64,000 nt of DNA from Bacteroidota bacterium (GTDB taxonomy: Bacteria > Bacteroidota > Bacteroidia > Bacteroidales > F082), in assembly GCA_009773165.1 (NCBI GenBank), contig WOUZ01000003.1:124001-188000 (forward strand), read 5' to 3'. Of this stretch, positions 33,263-41,250 are shown in pieces. Made by a program: the position numbers and the translations under genes. Under the pieces are notes generated by a model. It was not told the DNA's origin. It saw nothing but the letters and a program-made list of their open reading frames with translations, and ran no database searches. The first letter of the stretch is position 1. Every line of letters begins with the position of its first letter.

Positions 33263-33776
33263 TTACAAATCAAAACTACATATAATAACAACCTTTGTAT
33301 TTGATTATGATGGAGTTATGACCGATGGTATAATCGTTATCAATAACGACGGGGAGCCGTTGCGTACAGCAAATGTGAAAGACGGATATGCGCTTCAACT
33401 GATAAGAAAACTCGGCTATAATGTTGCTGTAATTTCAGGTGGATTCTCTCCAAGTATGCAAAAGCGTTTCGAGGCTTTAAATATTACAGATGTTTATTTG
33501 GGAGTGAGTGATAAGCTGCGTGTCTTTACACAATACCTTCAGGATAAAGGTATTCAAAAGGAAGAAGTTGTGTACATGGGAGATGACATTCCGGATTACC
33601 TTTCAATGCAAATAGCTGGAGTGCCGGCCTGTCCTGCTGATGCATCTGAGGAGATAAAACGTATCAGCATCTATATCAGTCATTACAGAGGGGGTCATGG
33701 GTGTGTACGTGATATCATTGAGCAGGTTTTAAAAGTTCAGGGGAAATGGATGACCGATGCCGGACATCATTGGTAA
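33255..33776 (+). CDS. kdsC: 3-deoxy-D-manno-octulosonate-8-phosphate phosphatase (HAD-IIIA)
   Basis: A 173-residue HAD-superfamily phosphatase that removes phosphate from Kdo-8-phosphate in lipopolysaccharide inner-core synthesis. Motif I is FDYDGVMTDG at residues 16-25 with the Asp nucleophile and acid/base pair. Motif II is the Ser in VISGG, and motif III/IV YMGDDIPDYLSM lies near 112-123. The absence of a cap domain and the length fit KdsC. It overlaps the DUF2520 gene by 8 bases, and the UbiA gene follows after 9 bases, giving a tight envelope-linked cluster. Confidence 0.92.
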   Translation: MSNYKSKLHIITTFVFDYDGVMTDGIIVINNDGEPLRTANVKDGYALQLIRKLGYNVAVISGGFSPSMQKRFEALNITDVYLGVSDKLRVFTQYLQDKGIQKEEVVYMGDDIPDYLSMQIAGVPACPADASEEIKRISIYISHYRGGHGCVRDIIEQVLKVQGKWMTDAGHHW

Positions 33777-33785
33777 AATAATTTT

Positions 33786-34709
33786 ATGGTATATCTAAAA
33801 CTTATTCGTTGGCCTAACCTGATTATCATTGCTTTGACAATGATTCTCGTGCGTTACTTTATTGTGATGCCTGAATTACAAAATATTCACCCTGAAGCTA
33901 TTACATCATTATTTTTGTTTATAGTCCTGGTTCTTTCATTTGTTTTATTAGCAGCTGGCGGGTATGTTATAAATGATATTGTAGATGCTGAAATAGATAG
34001 AATTAACAAGCCTGATAAGGTGTTAGTTGGGAGTAGAATAAGTTTTGCTCAAGCGAATAAGCTATACTGGGTGTTGAATATTTTGGTGTGGATTTGTGCT
34101 GTTTATTTGGGTTTTGCATTAAAAAGCTGGAGGTTAACACTCATCATCTTTGCTATGACAGGCTTGCTTTGGTTTTACTCGAAGCGATATAAACAAATGA
34201 GTTTGGTTGGTAATATAGTCGTATCTTTCTCTACATCGATGGCATTGGTGATTGTTTGGTTAATGGAGTTTTTTCATCTAACAACAAACCCTGTTTTATT
34301 CACTGAGGCTTCTTTGACTTTCCCTACCATTACCGGAATGCTGATGGCCTACACCCTTTTCGCTTTTTTAAGCAGTATGCTACGGGAGATTGTTAAGGAT
34401 ATTGAAGACATCAAAGGGGATGCTCGTTTTGGTTGCAAAACCTTTCCAATAGTCGCAGGAGTTGCTACGGCCAGGAATCTGGCAATAGGATTAAGTGCTA
34501 TGGGTTTGATTTTAATAGGATTATGGCAATATGTTTTAATTTTTAAAGGATTTGATTTTGCATTTTATGTGCTTTTTATTTCTGACACACTTCTTATAAC
34601 AATCCTGATTCTGCTTGCTATGGCAAATGAAAAAGAACAGTTTCACCGCGTCTCGAATCTTATTAAGTTATTGATGGTTAGCGGGATACTTTCTATTGCC
34701 TTTTTGTAA
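33786..34709 (+). CDS. UbiA-family prenyltransferase, geranylgeranylglycerol-phosphate geranylgeranyltransferase type
   Basis: A 307-residue membrane enzyme with about eight or nine TM helices. The first aspartate-rich motif is NDIVDAEIDRINKPDK (about 61-76) and the second is KDIEDIKGDARFGCKT (about 204-219); both bind Mg2+ and the prenyl diphosphate. The sequence resembles the Bacteroidota proteins annotated as geranylgeranylglycerol-phosphate geranylgeranyltransferase. It could instead make a menaquinone- or heme-related prenyl product; the context with kdsC does not decide. It is the third gene of the DUF2520-kdsC-ubiA group. Confidence 0.86.
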   Translation: MVYLKLIRWPNLIIIALTMILVRYFIVMPELQNIHPEAITSLFLFIVLVLSFVLLAAGGYVINDIVDAEIDRINKPDKVLVGSRISFAQANKLYWVLNILVWICAVYLGFALKSWRLTLIIFAMTGLLWFYSKRYKQMSLVGNIVVSFSTSMALVIVWLMEFFHLTTNPVLFTEASLTFPTITGMLMAYTLFAFLSSMLREIVKDIEDIKGDARFGCKTFPIVAGVATARNLAIGLSAMGLILIGLWQYVLIFKGFDFAFYVLFISDTLLITILILLAMANEKEQFHRVSNLIKLLMVSGILSIAFL

Positions 34710-34891
34710 AGTGTTTTTAAGATGCTTGAGTCATCTTCCATAATCTTGATCGCTTTTATTCCACTAATGACTGATTTGTTACACTTTATTTGTCAGAAGG
34801 TGATAAAATTTCAGTTTAATATCTTCATCTTTGCATGTCGTAAATCAGTTGTCCTTAAAGGATTTCATTAATTGTTAATTGAATTTTCAGA

Positions 34892-35932
34892 ATGCGTGTA
34901 ACTACACTTTCATTTGGATTTCTTCCTGATGGTCGGGAGGTAATGTTATTTCAGGTTGAATGCGAAAAAGGGATGCAAATCAGCATAACAAATTATGGCG
35001 GAATTATCACTTCGTTGAAAGTGCCGGATCGCCACCAGCAACTGGGTGAAATAACGGCAGGTTTTGATTCACTTGTGGATTACCTAAAACCTCACCCATA
35101 TTTTGGAGCTTTAATTGGGCGTTACGCAGGCAGGATTGCTTATGGCAATTTATCCGTAAAAAATGGAGTGTATCAGCTTAAGATGCATGATGATTACTGT
35201 CATTTGCATGGAGGAGATACAGGATTTCATACCCGTCTCTGGGACTATGAAATTGACAAGAAAGATGATGAGATACGCATCCATTTAAGCTATTTAAGTC
35301 CTCATGGAGAAGAGAATTATCCAGGGAATCTTACGGTAAGGGCTACTTATGTGATCCAGGATAATAATTCTTTTTCTATTGAATACGAAGCAGTTACTGA
35401 TGCTCCAACTCATCTTAACTTAACAAACCATGCATATTTCAATCTCAGAGGTTTTCGTGATACCATTTCAGATCATCAGCTGCAAGTGAATGCATATCAG
35501 AGTGTTGAACTTGATGAGCATATGTTACCTACCGGAAGATTAACGGATTGCAGTGGTACATTGCTTGATTTTCAAAAGCCTGTCTTGCTTTGTGACCGAA
35601 GCATTCCTTCCGAATTCGAGCTGGATCATTGCTTTGTAGTTCAAAATCCGAATAGCGATGAAATCCCTGCTGCGGTGTTTTATCATGAACCGACCGGCCG
35701 GATGATGAAAGTATATACTTCACAGCCAGGTATTCAGGTGTATTCCGGAAATTTTCTGGACGGAAGCCTTAAAAGAAACGAAGAACAGCAGTTTTTTAAG
35801 CATAGTGCTTTGTGTTTTGAAACACAACATTTTGCCGACAGTCCGAATCATCCTCATTTCCCATCTACATTGCTCGACAAGGGAGAAGTTTTCAAGGAAA
35901 GAACAACTTTTAGATTTGAGTACGTTGAATAA
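34892..35932 (+). CDS. galM: Aldose 1-epimerase (galactose mutarotase)
   Basis: A 346-residue cytoplasmic beta-sandwich enzyme that interconverts alpha and beta anomers of galactose and other aldoses. Key segments: IGRYAGRI (about 74-81), HLHGGDTGFHTRLWDY (about 103-118), the catalytic His in NLTNHAYFNL (about 173-182), and the catalytic Glu in CFETQHFADSPNHPHFP (about 310-326). Length and motifs match GalM. No other galactose gene is adjacent. It sits alone between the UbiA and maf genes with gaps of about 180 and 240 bases. Confidence 0.94.
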   Translation: MRVTTLSFGFLPDGREVMLFQVECEKGMQISITNYGGIITSLKVPDRHQQLGEITAGFDSLVDYLKPHPYFGALIGRYAGRIAYGNLSVKNGVYQLKMHDDYCHLHGGDTGFHTRLWDYEIDKKDDEIRIHLSYLSPHGEENYPGNLTVRATYVIQDNNSFSIEYEAVTDAPTHLNLTNHAYFNLRGFRDTISDHQLQVNAYQSVELDEHMLPTGRLTDCSGTLLDFQKPVLLCDRSIPSEFELDHCFVVQNPNSDEIPAAVFYHEPTGRMMKVYTSQPGIQVYSGNFLDGSLKRNEEQQFFKHSALCFETQHFADSPNHPHFPSTLLDKGEVFKERTTFRFEYVE

Positions 35933-36009
35933 AGACTGACTCATCATCTGACAAATTATAGAACTTAAGATCAACTATTTGTCTTTCACGAATTATATTT
36001 TTTGCCATT

Positions 36010-36042
36010 AGCAGTTTGGTTTCATCCCAGCATGAAACTGCT
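36010..36042. repeat. Hairpin between galM and maf
   Basis: AGCAGTTT (36010-36017) pairs perfectly with AAACTGCT (36035-36042). An alternative inner pairing is GTTTCAT with ATGAAAC. It lies 78 bases after galM but lacks a U-tract, so a terminator role is uncertain. A TATCTTTG -7-like motif follows at 36061-36068, 110 bases before maf. Confidence 0.4.
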
Positions 36043-36170
36043 CTATATTGCATATAAACCTATCTTTGTTGCTTCATGCTTACGTTAGCTTGAAAAACGA
36101 AATGATAAGTTACGACATATCATCTAAAAAATACAGATTATAAGTTAGTTGAGTTAATTCTCCAAAAAAA

Positions 36171-36800
36171 ATGCAGAAAGACTTCTTAAAGGAATATTAT
36201 CTTGTTTTGGCATCAAAATCTCCTAGGAGGCAGCAGCTACTTGAAGGAATGGACGTTAACTTTACGTTAATTACAAAAGATGTAGATGAGTCTTTTCCTG
36301 AGAGCATGCCCTTGGAGCATGTAGCACCTTTTTTAAGTGAAAAGAAAGCAAATGCTTTCGAAAAGAATGAGCTTCCTGACAATTTTTTACTTATAACAGC
36401 TGATACTGTGGTGATTATTGGGGAAACAATTCTTAATAAACCGGGCAATGCCGAAGAAGCATGCGCTATGTTACGTTTACTTTCAGGTCAAACACACAAG
36501 GTGGTAACTGGGGTTTGTTTACGCAGCAAAGATCAAACTTGTGTTTTTAGCGAATCATCAGATGTGAAATTTGGCGAACTGGAGCTTGATGAAATACAAA
36601 GTTATGTAGCTAAATATCAACCTTTTGATAAAGCAGGTGCATATGGAATTCAGGAATGGATTGGGTATATTGCAATAGAAAGTGTCAAAGGTTCGTTTTA
36701 TAATGTGATGGGCTTGCCTACGCATCGCCTTTATCTTGAACTTAAAAAGTTTGTTTCCAATGATAAAAACCTGAGTGCTTACCCCAGTCAACAAAAATGA
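36171..36800 (+). CDS. maf: Maf-like nucleoside triphosphate pyrophosphatase
   Basis: A 209-residue cytoplasmic enzyme of the Maf/HAM1 superfamily that hydrolyses non-canonical or modified nucleoside triphosphates, in this branch probably dTTP/UTP. The motif LASKSPRRQQLLEGM is at about residues 13-27, TADTVVIIGE with the metal-binding Asp is at about 82-91, and the C-terminal DKAGAYGIQEW and VMGLPTHRL follow. The length is normal. Its stop overlaps the start of the DUF502 gene by 4 bases. Conserved clustering with kdsC and UbiA genes is familiar from other Bacteroidota. Confidence 0.92.
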   Translation: MQKDFLKEYYLVLASKSPRRQQLLEGMDVNFTLITKDVDESFPESMPLEHVAPFLSEKKANAFEKNELPDNFLLITADTVVIIGETILNKPGNAEEACAMLRLLSGQTHKVVTGVCLRSKDQTCVFSESSDVKFGELELDEIQSYVAKYQPFDKAGAYGIQEWIGYIAIESVKGSFYNVMGLPTHRLYLELKKFVSNDKNLSAYPSQQK

Positions 36801-37414
36801 GACTTATGCGACAGATTTTAAAAAAATTCCTGAATTATTTTTTACAAGGTCTTCTTTATATCGCTCCTATTACCATGACAATCTGGGGGGTTATAACTAT
36901 TTTTGAGTTTATTGACGGCCTTTTGATTGGCTATCTTGATCAAATTCTGAAAAGGCATATCCCGGGGCTTGGTATTATTGTTTTGCTCATTTCTATCACA
37001 TTGATTGGTCTGATGGGGTCGACAATTCTTTTCAAGCCATTTATTGCTTATTTTGATCATCTTTTTGCTAAAGCCCCTCTCATCAAAATCATTTACACTT
37101 CTGTAAAAGACCTTGTTTCGGCATTTGTTGGTCAGAAAAAACGCTTTAATGAACCCGTCATGGTTAAAATTGGCAAAGGTTATGATCTGGAGAAAATTGG
37201 GTTTATCACCAACAAAGATTTAAGTTTTCTTGGCATAGAGGGACAAAAGGTTGCCGTATATTTGCCGCACTCCTACGCTTGGTCGGGCAACTTGTTTATT
37301 GTTCCTGCCGAAAACGTGAGGCCAATCGATGCTTCATCAACTGAGGTAATGAAGTTTATAATTTCTGCAGGGGTTACAAATCTTGATGTTCATAACGAGA
37401 ATCAAAACGAATAA
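36797..37414 (+). CDS. DUF502 family membrane protein
   Basis: A 205-residue membrane protein with two N-terminal TM helices (about 15-40 and 57-80) and a soluble C-terminal domain. The family segments TSVKDLVSAF, KIGFITN and VYLPHSYAWSGNLFIVP are present. DUF502 proteins are widespread, and plant homologues (LCV-like) are linked to stress responses; the biochemical role is unknown. It overlaps maf by 4 bases, and surE follows directly. An internal ATG at 36806 is an alternative start. Confidence 0.87.
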   Translation: MRLMRQILKKFLNYFLQGLLYIAPITMTIWGVITIFEFIDGLLIGYLDQILKRHIPGLGIIVLLISITLIGLMGSTILFKPFIAYFDHLFAKAPLIKIIYTSVKDLVSAFVGQKKRFNEPVMVKIGKGYDLEKIGFITNKDLSFLGIEGQKVAVYLPHSYAWSGNLFIVPAENVRPIDASSTEVMKFIISAGVTNLDVHNENQNE

Positions 37415-37415
37415 A

Positions 37416-38177
37416 GTGAAACCAACAATATTGATTACCAACGACGACGGATATTTCGCTCCAGGCATTCATCATTTAATTCAAATCATGCGAAAAATTG
37501 GACGAGTAGTAGTTGTTTCCAGTGAACAGGCTATGTCGGGAATGGGTCATGCTATAACAATTAAAACTCCACTTCGACTTAAGACGGTTGTTAAAGAAGC
37601 TGATTATGAAGAGTATATATGTAATGGCACACCTGTAGATTGTGTTAAACTTGGCGAGCAAGTAGTCATAAAGGGTAAGCCTGACTTACTGGTTTCAGGA
37701 ATTAATCATGGCTCCAATGCCTCCATCAATGTTATTTATTCTGGCACGATGGCTGCTGTTATTGAAGCATGTATTGATGGCATTCCAGCAATTGGTTTCA
37801 GTCTGGATGATTATAGTTCACATGCTGATTTTAGTCACCTTGAGCCTTTTATTTTGACAATCGCAAACGCAACTTTAAAAAATGGTTTGACTCCGGGTGT
37901 TTGTTTGAATGTGAATTTGCCAAAGATACAAAGTGAAAGCATCCGTGGCATCAAGGTCTGCAGGCAGGCTAAGGCGCGTTGGGCGGAAGAATTCGACTCA
38001 CGTCATGATCCTAGGGGTGCTGAATATCATTGGCTTACAGGTAAATTTGAAAATGATGACAGAACCGAAGATTCAGACGTTTGGGCATTGGAAAATAATT
38101 ATGTTTCAGTTGTGCCTGTACAGTTTGACCTAACAGCTTATTCATCAATTGATCATATTCGCAACTGGAATCTATAA
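37416..38177 (+). CDS. surE: 5'/3'-nucleotidase SurE
   Basis: About 253 residues. SurE is a divalent-metal-dependent nucleotidase or acid phosphatase for nucleoside 5'- and 3'-monophosphates. The N-terminal metal site ITNDDGYFAPGI is intact, as are SEQAMSGMGHAIT (about 41-53), CNGTPVDCVKLG and SGINHGSNAS (about 95-104). I chose the GTG at 37416, one base after the DUF502 stop, because it places KPTILITNDDG at the very N-terminus as in the family. Upstream TTG 37383 or ATG 37386 would add 10 unconserved residues and overlap DUF502. The start remains uncertain, the identity does not. Confidence 0.93.
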   Translation: MKPTILITNDDGYFAPGIHHLIQIMRKIGRVVVVSSEQAMSGMGHAITIKTPLRLKTVVKEADYEEYICNGTPVDCVKLGEQVVIKGKPDLLVSGINHGSNASINVIYSGTMAAVIEACIDGIPAIGFSLDDYSSHADFSHLEPFILTIANATLKNGLTPGVCLNVNLPKIQSESIRGIKVCRQAKARWAEEFDSRHDPRGAEYHWLTGKFENDDRTEDSDVWALENNYVSVVPVQFDLTAYSSIDHIRNWNL

Positions 38178-38255
38178 AACTTGAACCTTAGCTTATGAAG
38201 TTGAAATCCGGGTATATCAAGAATTCAATTGTAAGCAAAACTAATATTTAGCGTT

Positions 38256-38534
38256 ATGCGTAAATTTTTTCAAAAGGATCACCTCATAACAGGGATCATT
38301 ATTGGATTCGTTACAACTTCCCTGCTATATTTTCTTATGGATGTTATCATCGATATGTTGGAAGTTATTCCGGTTTGGCTAAAGAATCCAAGAACACCAT
38401 TTTTAATTGCTTTGATACCTAATTTATTTATATTCAGGTATTTTATGGTTAACAGAAAACAAGATAAAACTGGAAGAGGGTTACTTCTGACTATTTTTAT
38501 TGTCGTTTTTGCAGTTTTCCTTTTCATAAAATAG
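38256..38534 (+). CDS. Small predicted membrane protein, unknown function
   Basis: A 92-residue protein with three hydrophobic segments at about 9-30, 45-58 and 70-91, and basic residues between them (NRKQDKTGR). I do not recognise the family. It sits 78 bases after surE and 21 bases before lpxB, in the same direction, so it is probably cotranscribed with lpxB. A role in lipid A or envelope assembly is suggested by position only. Confidence 0.68.
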   Translation: MRKFFQKDHLITGIIIGFVTTSLLYFLMDVIIDMLEVIPVWLKNPRTPFLIALIPNLFIFRYFMVNRKQDKTGRGLLLTIFIVVFAVFLFIK

Positions 38535-38555
38535 TTGCTAAATGACTGATATAAA

Positions 38556-39680
38556 ATGAAATATTATATCATAGCTGGTGAAGCATCGGGCGACCTTCAT
38601 GGCTCTATCCTTGTAAAGGAAATCAAAGAGTTGGATCAACATGCCGAAATCAGAGCGTGGGGTGGTGAATTGATGCAAAACGAGGGAGCGACTGTCATCA
38701 AACACTACCGGGATTTGGCTTTTATGGGTTTTATTGAAGTGCTTTTTAACTTGAGGACTATCCTTGATAATATGCGTTTTTGCAAGAAAGATATCCTGGA
38801 ATTTAAACCTGATGTCCTTGTTTTAATTGATTATCCCGGTTTTAATTTACTCATTGCCGAATTTGCACATCAGCATGGAATTAAAGTTCATTATTATATC
38901 TCACCGCAAGTTTGGGCCTGGAAAAAAGGCAGGGTCAGGATCATTCGGCGAGTTGTTGATAAAATGATGGTTATACTTCCTTTTGAGAAAGATTTTTATC
39001 AAAAGTATCAAATGGAAGTTGACTTTGTTGGCCACCCATTATTGGATGCGATTTCAGGATTTCAACAACCTTTAAAAACTTTTCGGGCCGAAAATCAACT
39101 GGATGATCGACCTATTGTTGCTTTGTTGCCTGGAAGCCGAAAGCAGGAGATCAACCGGATGCTGAAAGGAATGCTCACAATGATTCCCCTGTTTCCTGAT
39201 CATCAGTTTGTAATTGCAGCCGCACCTTCATCTGATTTATCATTGTATAAAAAAATTACCGGACACCAGAAAATTGCAATTGTGCAGAATCAGACCTATG
39301 CTCTCCTTCAACATGCTAAAGCAGCATTAGTCACTTCCGGAACAGCAACGCTTGAAACAGCACTATTTAATGTGCCTGAAGTGGTTTGTTATAAGGCAAA
39401 TTGGATTTCCTATGAAATAGCCCGCCGCATCGTCAACATCCGGTATATTTCTCTCGTTAATCTTATCATGGATCGTGAAGTAGTAACTGAGCTCATTCAA
39501 AACGATTTTAATGAAGAACGACTCAAAGAGGAGCTAGGGCTTCTCCTGTTTAACAAAGAAAAGCAACAAACCTTAAGTGCTGATTATATGCTTCTTAAAG
39601 AAGAGCTTGGTGGTAAAGGAGCTTCAGCAAGGGTCGCAAAAATTGTTGTTGACGGAGCAAAAGAACAGAAAATTCTGTAG
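38556..39680 (+). CDS. lpxB: Lipid-A-disaccharide synthase
   Basis: A 374-residue GT-B glycosyltransferase of family 19 at the inner face of the inner membrane. It joins UDP-2,3-diacylglucosamine to lipid X, forming the lipid A disaccharide. The N-terminal IAGEASGDLHGS is at residues 5-16, and ISPQVWAWKKGRV near 111-123 is the family signature. LLPGSRKQEI at about 190-199 and TSGTATLETALF near 265-276 belong to the UDP-binding half. The length is normal. With kdsC nearby it confirms a lipopolysaccharide-bearing outer membrane. Confidence 0.96.
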   Translation: MKYYIIAGEASGDLHGSILVKEIKELDQHAEIRAWGGELMQNEGATVIKHYRDLAFMGFIEVLFNLRTILDNMRFCKKDILEFKPDVLVLIDYPGFNLLIAEFAHQHGIKVHYYISPQVWAWKKGRVRIIRRVVDKMMVILPFEKDFYQKYQMEVDFVGHPLLDAISGFQQPLKTFRAENQLDDRPIVALLPGSRKQEINRMLKGMLTMIPLFPDHQFVIAAAPSSDLSLYKKITGHQKIAIVQNQTYALLQHAKAALVTSGTATLETALFNVPEVVCYKANWISYEIARRIVNIRYISLVNLIMDREVVTELIQNDFNEERLKEELGLLLFNKEKQQTLSADYMLLKEELGGKGASARVAKIVVDGAKEQKIL

Positions 39681-39759
39681 ACCTTTACTTTTGTATTATA
39701 ACACTTTTACACAATAATTAACTTATTGATAAATACTGCCAATAGATCAATAATTATTA

Positions 39760-39767
39760 TACTTTTG
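39760..39767 (+). promoter_or_regulatory. -7 promoter element for the interrupted DUF2271 gene
   Basis: TACTTTTG matches TAnnTTTG, 58 bases before the ATG at 39826. This supports 39826 as the true gene start rather than the downstream GTG at 40000. Confidence 0.5.
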
Positions 39768-39825
39768 GCCGCTGATTTTTATTATCGCAGCGATTCTTAA
39801 AATTACCTACAAAATTGAAATTCAC

Positions 39826-41103
39826 ATGGCGAAAAAAACACTTTTTTACTCAGCGATCTCTGTCTTCATCGTTATTATCAGTCTGGTTTTTAGTTCATTT
39901 ACCGAAAAAAAGCAAACATCCAAAAGTGGTGCAACAGCAGGAACAGTTAGTTTCACAGTAAAAACTGTTTCAGCAGGGGGAAATTAAGCCCCAAAACATG
40001 TGTTGGCTATTTGGATTGAAAAGGATGGGGTTTTTGTTAAAACCCGTAAAGCCATGGCTAATCAGAGAAAGCAATATCTTTATACCTGGCGCGCTTCTTC
40101 CAATTATAATGTGGTTGACGCTATTACCGGTTCAACAATCAACAGCCATCAGACCCATACAATTGAGTGGGACTGCACTGACTTGAATGGTGATCTTGTA
40201 CCTGATGGTTCGTATACCTTAAAGATCGAGTTTGCCGACAAACATGCTCAGGGTCCGATGTATAGCATTGACTTCGTGAAAGGTACCGAACCAATTTCCC
40301 TCACACCACCTAACCAAACCAATTATATCAACATGCAGTTTACATATACTCCTGAAGTGACTGCTATTGCTGATTTTGGTGCGAATGTGACAGAAGCATG
40401 TGTCCAGCAAGATGTAATTTTCACTGATAATTCGACTGGTGCAACTTCGTGGAATTGGAATTTTGGAAATGGTGCTGTTCCCCAAACAGCTGCAAATCAA
40501 GGTCCTCATACTGTTAAATACACGAGTGTAGGTCCTAAAACGGTTGCGCTTACAATAAATGGAGATGTTGTTGTGACAAAAAGTAATTATGTTACAATTA
40601 ACCCGGATGCTATTGCAGGATTCACTCATGTAATTACAGGAAACACAGTTACATTTGCAAATACATCCCAGAATGCATCTTCTTACACGTGGGATTTTGG
40701 CGATGGAACTTCATCAACAGAAACTCACCCCATGCACACATTCACAGCAGATGGAACATATACCGTCAGCGTGACAGCCAACAGTGCGGCATGTGCTGAT
40801 GACATCTTTACTACTTCAATTGATATAAATACAGTTGGAATTGCTGAGAATGAAAATTCAGTTTTTGATATTTCGCCTAATCCATCCTCCGGATCGTTTA
40901 ATATAACTTTCCTTCAAAATGTGACTGAGGTGGCAATTACTGTTTTTGACAATCAAGGGAAAGAAATGCAGAAATGGATCAGAACCAGCGTTACCTCCGG
41001 AGAAATCCTTTCAGCTACTGAATCAAAACTAAAACCAGGTGTCTATTTCGTTGAATTAGTAAGTGGCGAGAAACATTATCGAAAAAAACTTATTGTAAAA
41101 TAG
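39826..41103 (+). pseudogene. DUF2271-PKD-PKD type IX secretion cargo gene interrupted by an in-frame TAA
   Basis: One continuous frame of 426 codons from the ATG at 39826, broken only by TAA at 39985-39987 (codon 54). Before the stop is a signal peptide (SAISVFIVIISLVFSSF) and the start of DUF2271 ending GGN. After it the same frame continues APKHVLAIWIEKDG, where DUF2271 homologues normally have an aromatic residue, so TAT or TAC to TAA is the simplest change. Then come YLYTW and VPDGSYTL of DUF2271, two PKD domains (SWNWNFGNG and YTWDFGDGT), and a type IX type A sorting domain (ISPNPSSGSFNITF, ending KKLIVK). A shortened product from the GTG at 40000 would lack the signal peptide needed for type IX export. 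Pseudogene, recent mutation or sequencing error. Confidence 0.82.
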
Positions 41104-41126
41104 TATTTCCTAACAGATTTATTTTG

Positions 41127-41160
41127 AATGAGTTGATTAGCTTTGGTTAGTCAACTCATT
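41127..41160 (+). terminator. Intrinsic terminator after the DUF2271/PKD gene
   Basis: AATGAGTTGA (41127-41136) pairs perfectly with TCAACTCATT (41151-41160), and TTCGTTTTG follows. It lies 23 bases after the stop. A frame extending from the GH38 gene back to 41143 would begin inside this hairpin, which argues against that start. Confidence 0.72.
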
Positions 41161-41199
41161 TTCGTTTTGTGTGCCTTCGGAACGGTGAATTACATTTCG

Positions 41200-41207
41200 T
41201 ATATTTG
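41200..41207 (+). promoter_or_regulatory. -7 promoter element of the GH38-DUF4838-GH3 operon
   Basis: TATATTTG matches TAnnTTTG and lies 43 bases before the ATG at 41251. Transcription would start near 41214, which rules out the earlier in-frame start at 41143. Confidence 0.58.
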
Positions 41208-41250
41208 CATAATTCGAAAAAACATCTCTAATTTTAAAGGGATTACAGGC

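Noticed and set aside
39985-39987. Programmed stop-codon readthrough at the TAA
   Set aside because: TAA is the least readthrough-prone stop, and no hairpin or stimulatory sequence follows it. A point mutation or read error is simpler.
41143-41250. In-frame N-terminal extension of the GH38 gene
   Set aside because: It begins inside a terminator hairpin (41127-41160) and precedes the -7 promoter motif at 41200; the ATG at 41251 gives a clean signal peptide.
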